64,000 nt of DNA. Source: Malaya genurostris (Eukaryota > Arthropoda > Insecta > Diptera > Culicidae). The position numbers and the translations under genes were made by a program. This document shows positions 55,525 to 64,000 of this stretch, one piece after another. Location: positions 152,533,641 to 152,597,640 of the forward strand of contig NC_080570.1 of NCBI RefSeq assembly GCF_030247185.1. The letters are read 5' to 3'. Under the pieces are notes generated by a model that was given only the letters and a program-made list of their open reading frames with translations, ran no database searches and had not been told where the DNA came from. Every line of letters starts with the position of its first letter. The first letter of the stretch is position 1.

Positions 55525-58072
55525 ATGGTTTATTTTCCACCGGATCGTACACGTGATTTGTCACTGATTGACTCGCACATTCAGACGCTAGAAAAAGTAG
55601 TTTCAGTTCACATGAAACCGACAGATGATATTCTAATTGTTGGTGATTTCAACTTCCCCGGCCTGAAATGGTACCCTGCTTCCAACGGCTTTATGTTCGC
55701 TGACCCAATGAATTCTTCTTTTCACACCGGTATCGTCCATCTGCTTGACCGTTCCAGTCTTAACCTATTGCGTCAAGTGAATCACGTCGAAAATGAGCAC
55801 AACAGAATTCTCGATCTTTGCTTTTCAAGTAAATCCGATTTTGCACCCAGAATTTCCGAAGCAGCAATTCCTATAGTGAAATCCGTTAGATATCATCCTC
55901 CCCTGCACATTGTACTTGAATCAAATCAAACGTTGGATAACTGTAAAGTTTCTCAAACCGTCAGATACAATTTTAAAAGAGCCGACTACAACAGTATTGT
56001 TGCATTTCTTTCAAACGTGGACTGGACTGAAATTCTTGACAATGATGATATAAATTTTGCAGCGCAAACCTTTTCCAACGTTCTGATTTATGCAATTGAC
56101 CAATATGTGCCAAAGCAAATCAGCCAGCTTTCCAGACAAGCACCGTGGCAATCCGCTGAGTTACGAAAATTAAAAAGTTTGAAAAGAACAGCTCTAAGGA
56201 AATATTCCAAGAAAGGTGGTTTTTTGCTCAGGCAAAACTATTTGGAAATAAATAAAGTTTATAAAAAACAGCCAAACGATGTTATGCCAACTATTTGCGA
56301 AGTGTGCAGAGGAAATTAAAATCTAACCCTAAGTCGTTCTGGAAGCACGTTAATGAGCAAAGGAAAGAGCCAGATCTTCCTTCGTCTATGTACTACAACG
56401 ATCAACCGACTTCTAGCTTGCAAGAAATCTGCGACATGTTTATGAAGAAATTCTCTGGGGTTTTTTCTAGAGATATTTTATCAACGGATCAAATCTCCCA
56501 GGCAGCACGGAACGTTCCTGTTTTGAGTCAATCGTTGAATTTCATCAATGTTGATATTAGCTCTGTCCAAAAGGCTATCGTTAAAATGAAGTCTTCATAT
56601 TCTCCTGGACCCGATGGCATCCCCGCTGTCGTCTTGAAGAAATGTTCCAGCGGTATTGCAACACCCTTATGTCAACTGTTTCAACAGTCACTCACGACTG
56701 GAGTATTTCCTGTTGTTTGGAAATCTTCTTATATGTTCCCAGTGCACAAAAAAGGAGACAGGAAGAATATCGACAACTATCGCGGCATTACCTTACTTAG
56801 TGCAATTCCTAAGCTGTTCGAACTGGTTGTTCTGGAACCTATTTTCAATCACTGTAAGCAGTATATCGTAGAAACTCAGCACGGATTCATGCCGAAACGC
56901 TCAACTGTTACTAATCTATTAAGCTTTACGACGTTTATAACAGATGCTATGTCAAACGGTTTTCAAACAGATGTTTTATATACGGACCTCTCCGCTGCTT
57001 TTGACAAAATAAATCACGCCATTACTATCGCCAAACTGGACCGACTGGGTTTCGGTTCCTGTATTCTTCAGTGGACCTCTGCAATCGACGGTTGGCGGTT
57101 AAGATCGGTGATGATCTATCTAATGATTTTTATGCTTTTTCTGGCATTCCACAAGGCAGTCATCTCGGACCACTGATTTTTCTCCTGTACTTCAATGACG
57201 TGAACTTTTTACTGAGTGTCCCACGATTATCATTTGCCGACGACCTTAAGTTATTCAAAATTATTAAGACAACTGAGGATGCCATTTCCCTCCAGAGTCA
57301 ACTAGAAATTTTTTCGGAGTGGTGCGAGATTAATCGAATGACATTAAATATCAGTAAATGCTCGATCATCACGTTCACACGGAAAAGAACACCTATACGT
57401 TTCGACTATTGTCTCCGAGGATCTACGATAGATAGAGTCACATGTGCCAAGGACCTTGGGGTTTTTCTTGACGAACAACTGAACTACAAGCAACATATCT
57501 CGTACATTGTTGCAAAAGCTTCACGTTGCCTGGGATTTGTAATGAGAACTGCTAAGCACTTCACAGATATCTACTGTTTGAAGTCTCTCTACTGCTCGCT
57601 TGTACGTTCAACGCTCGAATATTGTTCGGCGGTATGGAACCCGCTTTACCATAATGGGAATATCAGAATCGAATCAATACAGCGCAGATTTGTTCGTTTC
57701 GCTCTTCGCCAGTTACCACGGAATAATCCTCATCAGTTGCCGAGTTATGAAAGCCGCGGACTGCTTATCGGATTCGATACACTGAAGGTGCGACGTGATC
57801 TGTCCCGTGCATTGCTAATCGCCGACGTTTTGTTGAACAATGTCGATTGTTCCGCACTTCTTTGTCAAATAAACATAAATGTTCGCGCACGTGCTCTTCG
57901 CAACAACAACAACCTCCTCAGAATGCCTTTACGCCGCACTAATTATGGAATCAATGGCGCCTTCATTGGATTGCAACGTTCTTTCAATGCTGTTTCGACG
58001 GGTTTCGATTTCCATGTCCCGCGCAGTCGAATTAAAACTAGTTTTTTAAATATACTTAGAAATAATCATTAG
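55525..58072 (+). pseudogene. LINE ORF2 (partial EN plus RT), two frameshifts
   Basis: First frame (55525-56319): second half of the endonuclease with ILIVGDFNFPGLKW and a 'YHPPLHIVL' segment where the SDH motif normally lies (Asp not visible), then the linker. After a frameshift near 56280, the second frame (to ~57080) carries SYSPGPDGIPAVVL, NYRGITLLSAIPKLFE, QHGFMPKRST and YTDLSAAFDKINH (first RT Asp). After a second frameshift near 57078, the third frame has SGIPQGSHLGPLIFLLYFND, FADDLK (catalytic pair, ~57236), the thumb and the C-terminal domain up to the stop at 58070-58072. No RNase H. The catalytic residues of the RT remain, but the protein is broken. Confidence 0.88.
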
Positions 58073-58130
58073 GACCATATTTTGTCTGTTGATTATGTAT
58101 ATTAGTAAATAAATAAAATAAATTTAGTAC
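55525..58130 (+). mobile_element. 5'-truncated Jockey/CR1-like LINE
   Basis: It begins within the endonuclease domain immediately after satellite sequence and ends after a 3' UTR with an AGTAAATAAATAAAATAAAT tail. It has the same RT type as the 5.9-kb and 10.3-kb copies but belongs to a different subfamily. A piece of its 3' end lies inverted at 40.2-40.4 kb. Confidence 0.85.
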
Positions 58131-58394
58131 TAAATAAATTCTATACAAAAAGTATTCTCGGAGATGAAAGAATCTATTTCGAAAGGATTTTGTTACGATA
58201 GCCACGCAGCGACTGGCACAGTACAGAAGGCAAACAAGCGATGATAAATATACTCTCCTACACAGTGCTGGAGCGGAAAATAGGTATAGAGCGAGAAGAC
58301 TAGTTTTTGTTGTCTGATGAACAGAGAAGCTGTTTGGCTATAGGGTACCGGTCGTGAGGCGGCTAGGATTTAGAACATTGTTCGATGTACGCTT

Positions 58395-58510
58395 ACCAAC
58401 TCGGTGCTGTTGTAGAACTGTGTCTATCACAGTTCTGGGTGGTAGAAATAATCGAACGCGTATGCACGGATTGCATAAGAACGCAGGTTCGAGTCCTGCC
58501 TCTTTTTCTA
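58395..58510 (+). mobile_element. tRNA-like SINE head with perfect box B
   Basis: GGTTCGAGTCC at 58486-58496 is an exact Pol III box B and sits in a T-arm-like GCAGG-TTCGAGT-CCTGC. A degenerate box-A-like GGTGGTAGAAATAATCG lies ~45 bases upstream. A full tRNA cloverleaf is not evident, so a SINE or tRNA relic is preferred over a tRNA gene. Confidence 0.5.
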
Positions 58511-58605
58511 AAATTCATCTTGTCTGTGAGTTTCTTATTCATTTCGCTTCTCCAATATATGTTTTCACTCAGTCATTGCAAAACTGTATCGGAAGACTTT
58601 GACAC

Positions 58606-58695
58606 GTTTGTCCCGGGTTGGCGGTTCAATCCATAAGGCGCTGGTCTTACAAGCCAGCTGTCATATGTTCGAACACCGACCTGGAAGAATTCAGA
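58606..58695 (+). mobile_element. tRNA-derived SINE head, same family as 6864-7069
   Basis: TTTGTCCCGGGTTGGCGGTT, CTGGTCTTACAAGCCAGCTG and TATGTTCGAACACCGACCTG align with the minus-strand SINE in the first LINE with few differences. The 3' bodies diverge after GAAGAATTC, so this copy is truncated or belongs to another subfamily. Confidence 0.7.
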
Positions 58696-58699
58696 ACAG

Positions 58700-60350
58700 T
58701 TAATTATTAAACCATGCAAATCGGGTTAGCAACAATTAAGTCATTTGAATATACCATTAGGACTTATCTCCCAATCGAAAAAGTGGTAGAGGATCACTGG
58801 ACATAATTATACGGTACTTTATAATCATAATAATAATAATAATAATCGGAGTAGTAGCTTCGTGAAGTTTGCCTTCAACAGCCAGGAGTAACCTGAGCAG
58901 AAAAGCAAATATCTGATGTCGTTTTTATTCCAGCAACCAGCCTCCAACCGGCCTAACAAGCTCATTCGACTGCTATAGGCACTCAGAAACAATGGGCTTT
59001 CCGAACGATGAAGTTTTAGTAGCAACGAATTTCGGACAGGATGAAGGGCAAAAGCGGAGGAAAGGATGTGGGGGAACTTTCCGAGTTCATTCTAACATTT
59101 CATCATGGATTTAGTAGTCATCATAATCCCTGGGTGAATCTGAAAATGGGCTTGATAGCACGGAAACCTTATCCCAGCCGGAAGTTCATTCGGGAGCCAA
59201 AACAATTATTAGCACATGTGTCGCTTCCCTCCCTCTTCTCTCTCACTTTCAAACTACGTCCCGTTTCGGCACACTTTCCCCCCTTTTTCCACCAGGGGAA
59301 ACATATTTGTTTGCACTGTGTGCAATTTCGGTGGAACGGGGCAGGAATTCTATGAATTTCAGCTGCAATCTGCAACTGGAATAGTTTTCAACGCCCCGCC
59401 AGTCGTCGTGTTGTTGCAGAATGCGAAACTGTATGATGGTCATCAAATCAGGCGAAAAAGGAGCTGCGCCCAAATGTTGAGTTTGTTACTCGGTGGTAGT
59501 TTTTGGCCTTATGAAAACGTGGAAAGTATATTAAGAACTCCATCGGTTCGTTTTTCGAAGCCGCGACGGTTTTTATATTTTTTTTGAAATTGGACGACCA
59601 GAAAAGCCAATGTTATTTAATTGGGTGTAAATGGCTTTATTTCCAAAAGCTTGTCTTAATTTCACAGTTTTTCATGGAAAAAATATTGTGTCGATTAACT
59701 ATATTATACCGGTATTTGCATAACATTTTTCCCCCCCGAATCAAACGCCTATAAATCGTGTTAAGCCAACAGAACGGAAATAAAAAAAATTATTATCAGA
59801 TTTCAATCCAACGATCGCATCCGAACGGTGATCAACCAAAAGAGCGCAGAGAGGATGTGACTGGATTGTTTAAAAAAAAAAAGTTATCGTCCCCACCCCA
59901 ATCCCAATCCGCGCTTATTTCAATCGCGTAGTTCGAACCACAATCGCTGATGGTTGATTTGGGTTTACCACCGCTTCCCCGGGCTCTTCCCCATCGATCC
60001 ATCGGAAACCATTTCGATAATGGAATCGGGTAAACATTTGGCTCATTTGCGGGAACCGTGCGTGTCAAGTGTGTGTGGTGTGTAGGTTCGACAAATAATT
60101 GAATTTTGTATAACTTTCGCCGATAATTGACTGGGTTTGTCAAATTAATAGATATCTACCGGCAGGTTATGATGGCTAATGGAAGCGATCAGTGCCGGAC
60201 TGTGCACGATTTTAGGGGTCGTATTTGGATGACCGCAGCAGCATATTGCTTGCGAAATAATACATATTTTTTAAGTAATGTTACGATTTTTCGATCGGAG
60301 AATCGAAGTGTCACGTATCTCTAAATATGTGTCTTGAATAACATTAATCG
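58700..60350. other. Unrecognised higher-complexity region
   Basis: It contains a short (ATA)n run at ~58830-58848. 59040-60220 is non-repetitive within the window and GC-richer. Frames of up to 123 codons exist on both strands, without domains and mutually antisense. No gene can be supported. Confidence 0.4.
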
Positions 60351-60354
60351 AAGC

Positions 60355-61608
60355 AAAGCTTGATTCATTTAGAATTGGAACAAACTTTTTCTCATATTGT
60401 GGCGCTCCTGGTGGACGGATTTGGAAGTTCTTGGCGCCCACGTGTCGAGAATTTTGTCAGCTTCTCGTATGATTTTTGATATTCCGCAAATCGACTGTAC
60501 TTTGTAAACATTCAACATGGAAGCCGAATGAAGAGAAAAAATTGTGCACAGTTATTTGGAAAATCCATTGTGGTCTGCATCTAGGCTAGCTAAACAGCTG
60601 AAATTGCCCAGAAATACCGTATAGCGCGTTATCAAACGGTATAAGGAAACATTGACGACGATTCAGAAGCCTCAAGCCAATCGGAATTGTCGACCGGAAA
60701 CTGCGTGGTAAAATTTTGAAGACGATTAAGAGGAGACCTAATCTGTCGGACCGTGATTTGGCCAGAAAATGCGGTGCTGCCCATAGTACCGTGAGGAGAA
60801 CTCGACTCCGGGAAGGAATCAAGTCGTGTCGAGCTAGCAAACAGCCAAATTGGACCATAAAACAGAATAGTGTGGTCAAAATTTGTGCTCGGAAACTATA
60901 TGACTATATACTGACCAAGTTTGACGATGAAACCTATGTCAAGGCTGACTTCGGGCAAATCTAAGGTCAAAAATTTTACCAAATTTAAATTTGGTTTTGC
61001 CGAAAAATTGGCAAAAAAAATTATGATTTGGCAGGGCATTTGCAGCTGTGGCAAAAAAACGAAAGTTTTCGTTACAAATAAGACAATGACTTCGGAACTA
61101 TACCAAAAAGAGTTTCTCCAAAAACGAATTTTGCCGTTCGTTCGATCCCACGACCATCCCGTAATGTTTTGGCTAGATTTGACAAGCTGTCATCACAGCA
61201 AAGTCGTTCAAGAATGGTATGCCGAGCAAGGGGTTCATTTTTTTTCGACAAAAACCTCAACCCACCCAACTGCCCCCAGTTCCGCCTTATTGAGAAATAC
61301 TGAGCAATCGTGAAGAGGAGACTCTAGGCAAAGGGAAAGGTTGTCAAAGACATCAATCAGATGACGACCTGGTGGAATAAGATAGCTAAAACGATGGACG
61401 ATGAAGGTGTGCGCTGCCTAATGAGCCGTGTTACAGGAAAAATTCGAGAATTCCTTCGAAACTGTGACGAATAATTTTATCCGTATTTTTTCTTAAAAGT
61501 ATGAAGAAAACGCTACATTTGTATAAAAAAAAGATCTTGATTTCAAAAATAAATAACTGAAATACAGGCAATTGTCTTTGTTCCAATTCTATCTGAAGCA
61601 AGCTTTAT
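60355..61608 (+). mobile_element. DD37E (ITmD37E-like) element, second lineage
   Basis: The left terminal repeat AAAGCTTGATTCATTTAGAA...TTGGAACAAA (60355-60384) is mirrored by TTTGTTCCAATTCTATCTGA...AGCAAGCTTTA (61578-61608). It differs in sequence from the 47.3-kb element. It encloses a broken transposase. Confidence 0.8.
60517..61474 (+). pseudogene. DD37E transposase, broken, second lineage
   Basis: The N-terminus starts at ATG 60517 but meets a TGA after four codons. A helix-turn-helix follows (NPLWSASRLAKQLKLPRNTV) with another stop, then a second one (LSDRDLARKCGAAHSTVRRT). The catalytic part has KFDDETYVKADF (first Asp), IWQGICSCGKKTKVFVT, VMFWLDLTSCHHSKVVQEWY (second Asp) and, after a frameshift in the T-run near 61250, QFRLIEKYW (catalytic Glu). 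The spacing fits DD37E. At least three stops or shifts make it inactive. Confidence 0.85.
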
Positions 61609-61733
61609 TCGAAAAAAAAATTATTTATGGGATTGTGTTGTAAAGTAATATGAGCATAAGGCAAAAATTAGTAAACTATCACGGTTGCACCCTGTCTTTC
61701 CCAGGACTAAAGTTGCTAGGTAAGGTAAGTTTA

Positions 61734-62534
61734 ACACATGGGCTGAATAGTCCCGGGCGCTAGTTTTATTACAGTCACCTTTTTTTTCGTTAATACTAAC
61801 CTTTAAAACACAGCTTCGCTGTTCAATGTGAGCCGCGATTGCTCACTGTTGACCAAAAAAGAGAACGTGTTGATGATTCTGAGTAGTTTTTGGCCATGTT
61901 TAAACGTAGCAAACCGGAATTTTGGCGTGGATATGTGACAATGGATGAAACATGGATTCATCATTTCACTCCGGAATCAAAACGATCGTCATCCGAGTGA
62001 ACAGCAACTGGTGAACCTCGTTCAATCGGCGGGAAAGGTTATGGCCTCGTTTTTTTGGAATGTGCGTGGTGTAATATTTATCGACTATCTTGAGAAAGGA
62101 AATACCATTAACAGTGACTACGTTATTGGAACGTTTGAGAACTGAATTTGCAAAGAAACGCCCGCATTCGGTAAAGAAAAAAATTTGTTTCATCACGACA
62201 ACGCACCGTGTCACAAATCAACCAGAACAATGGCAAAACTACATGAATTGAGCTTCGAATTGCTCCCACGTCCACCGTATTCGCCAGATTTGGCCCCCAG
62301 CGACTACTGGCTGTTTGCAGACGTAAAAATAAAATGCTAAGAAGGTAAGAAATTTTGCACGAATAAAGAGGTTAACGCTGAAACTGAGGCTTAAACTATT
62401 TTGAGACAAAAGATGAATCGTTCTACAAAAGTGGAAATGTTAGAGCGGCGCTGGAATGACTGAATAAAGTTAATTTTGAACCAAAAAAAAATCGTGTTCT
62501 CTTTGTTAGGCCCGGGACCTTTCAGCCCATGTGT
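61734..62534 (+). mobile_element. mariner (D,D34D), both termini, internally deleted
   Basis: The terminal repeats ACACATGGGCTGAATAGTCC (61734 on) and ...GGGACCTTTCAGCCCATGTGT (ending 62534) are inverted partners, flanked by TA (61732-61733 and 62535-62536). At 801 bp it is much shorter than a complete mariner (about 1.3 kb); most of the DNA-binding region is gone. Confidence 0.9.
61900..62470 (+). pseudogene. mariner transposase remnant
   Basis: Segments appear in order: FWRGYVTMDETWIHHFTPES (first Asp, ~61941), FWNVRGVIFIDYLEKG, HHDNAPCHKS (second Asp, ~62190) and LLPRPPYSPDLAPSDYWLF (third Asp, ~62290). All three catalytic Asp codons survive, but in different frames: there are shifts and a TGA near 61998, 62140 and 62330. 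The same family as the 33.6 and 36.0 kb fragments. Confidence 0.85.
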
Positions 62535-62539
62535 TATTA

Positions 62540-64000
62540 AGTTCGAAGCTTTCAATTTTCTATTTTTATATTTCTGTTTTGCGGTTTTCAATTTTTTTCT
62601 GTTTCTCGGGATCATTTTTTTTGTTTGATTTTCAAATTTCAGATTCATATTTCCAATTTTCACTTTGAAGTTTCAACTAGTCAATTTGTAATTGTTCTAT
62701 TAATAGTTTAAGTTTTCTGTTTTCAATCCCCATTTTTCAAATTTAGGATCTTTTTTACAGGTTTCTGTTTGACATTTTATTGCACTCAATTTTCAGTTTT
62801 GAAATTTACGTTTCCATTTCCCTTGTCCTTTCTTTTTTCAGTTCACAGTCTTCTGTTTTTAGACTATTCGGTTCTTAGATCTCAGTGTTCTGTTTTCAAT
62901 ATCACATATTCAGTTGTTTTTTACACAATATTCAATTTATAATTTTACTATTTCCTGTTTTCAAGTTTTATGTCTTAAACGTTCAATTTACAGTTTGCAG
63001 TTTCACAATTAAGCTCGATTTTCAGTTTTCGATTTGTATTTTTTTTTATTTATCTGTTTCCAAGGTTTATTTTTTTTATGGTTTCCAGATTTCCGTTCCA
63101 AAGTTTCAATTTTCCTTTCTGAAGTGTTAACTGATCAGTTTTTAATTTTCAGTTCGAAGTTTTAAGTTTTCCATTTTCAGTTTTCAATTTCGATTTATTT
63201 TTCTAATATCAGTGTCCTGTTTGTAGCTTTTTCTGGTCCAAGTTTTCAGCACTCAATATTCAGTTTGTAACTTTTCAGTCTTGGGTTTTCAATGTTCTGT
63301 TTTCACATATCTGTGCTTAATTTTCAGTTATATTTCTTATTCTCTTTTCAGTTTATAATTTCCAATCTTCTGTTTGAAGCTTTTCGGTTCTCAGAAGTTC
63401 AGTTCAAAGTTTTCACTATTCAGTATTGATTTTTTTATTTTTCTAGTTTTATGTTTTAAACTTTTTATTTCCTGTTTTCAGGTTCTAGTTATTATCAATA
63501 TCTCAAGTTCGCTTGAGTTTTGGATTTTCAGATTTCCGTTTGAGTTTTTTTTTTCTTTACATTTTTTCATGGTTTGATTTTTTTTTATTCTTGAATATCA
63601 GTTTCATGTTTTCATTTTGAAGTTTCAGCTGCTCATTTTTAAATATTTTTTTTCAAGTTTTTAGTTTTCAATTTTCAGTTTTCATTTTATATTTTCAGAA
63701 TTTCACCGTCCTATTTGTAGACTTCTGTTTGGATTCATCTGCACTCAATATTCAGTTTGTAATTTTTAGTCTTGGATTTTCAATGTTCAATTTTCAACTA
63801 TTTTTCAGTCTTCAGTTTCGAAACTTTCAATTGTTTCACAGTGTTTTATCTTCTGTTTTAAAAATTTTCGGTTCTCAGATTTCAGTTTTCTGTTTTAAAC
63901 TAAAAGTTTCCACTATTTAGTATTGAATTTACAATTTTTTAAGTCATATATTCCAGTTTTTAGATTCTAGTTTCAATTTAAATTTGGATTGAGTTTTCAG
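62540..64000. repeat. T-rich degenerate repeat with TTTTCAGTTT words
   Basis: About 1.46 kb, strongly strand-biased towards T. It is built from short interchangeable words (TTTTCAGTTTTCAATTT, TTCTGTTTTCA, TTCAGTTTG). It lacks a fixed period but is clearly derived from a short unit. Open frames of 60-80 codons in Phe/Ser/Leu-rich composition are by-products. 30530-31050 has similar texture. Confidence 0.8.

Noticed and set aside
58420..58505. Functional tRNA gene with box B GGTTCGAGTCC
   Set aside because: Only the T-arm is convincing; box A is degenerate and the acceptor and anticodon arms do not pair.
59041..59587. 104- and 123-codon frames in GC-richer DNA
   Set aside because: They overlap each other in different frames and an antisense frame, with no domain or signal; considered chance.

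Overview
This 64-kb window looks like repeat-rich, non-genic DNA from a dipteran insect, most probably a culicine mosquito. The organism call is an inference. It rests on the mixture of elements: DD37E Tc1/mariner relatives (the ITmD37E type first described in mosquitoes), D,D34D mariners, rosa-like D,D41D elements, an I/Loa-group LINE with RNase H, Jockey/CR1-like LINEs, tRNA-derived SINE heads, and abundant satellite-like dispersed repeats in AT-rich, intron-like DNA. No complete host gene can be recognised. The only protein genes that can be supported belong to mobile elements, and only one element keeps intact open frames.

Layout. 0-3.5 kb is a mosaic of short dispersed repeats with a recurring TATA/initiator-like module, a fold-back followed by ~148-bp tandem units, and a small MITE. 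3.5-5.85 kb is unrecognised, more complex sequence. 5.86-8.75 kb is a 5'-truncated LINE carrying an in-frame SINE insertion. 10.2-11.2 kb holds an RT relic joined to a mariner 3' half. 12.4-18.5 kb is the best-preserved element: a 6.13-kb LINE on the minus strand with intact gag (zinc knuckles) and intact EN-RT-RNase H, bounded by a 12-bp target-site duplication.

21.3-27.4 kb contains two large arrays. The first carries many GCCGCCATCTTG boxes. The second is a ~164-bp satellite carrying TTACGTCAC, whose monomers fall into three types arranged in a higher-order A-B-C pattern. 27.66 kb is a (GA)n tract and 27.9-28.6 kb a MITE. 31.1-32.8 kb is a 9-bp minisatellite. 33.6-38.4 kb holds mariner fragments, a mariner nested in a D,D41D element, and a large fold-back. 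39.5-41.1 kb is a second block of the 164-bp satellite.

45.6-48.6 kb holds a D,D41D element with 178-bp inverted arms made from its own 3' end, then a DD37E element. 50.8-52.6 kb is another fold-back with conserved hairpins. 52.6-54.4 kb holds a D,D41D relic and a DD37E fragment. 55.5-58.1 kb is a frameshifted LINE, followed by two tRNA-like SINE heads. 60.35-61.6 kb is a DD37E pseudogene and 61.73-62.53 kb a deleted mariner. The window ends in T-rich, low-complexity DNA.

Between these lie islands of higher-complexity, non-repetitive sequence (about 3.5-5.8, 20.2-21.0, 28.8-29.8, 34.4-36.0, 42.0-43.5, 48.6-50.7 and 58.8-60.3 kb). They may be intronic or regulatory DNA of a host gene lying outside the window, but no exon could be supported with confidence.
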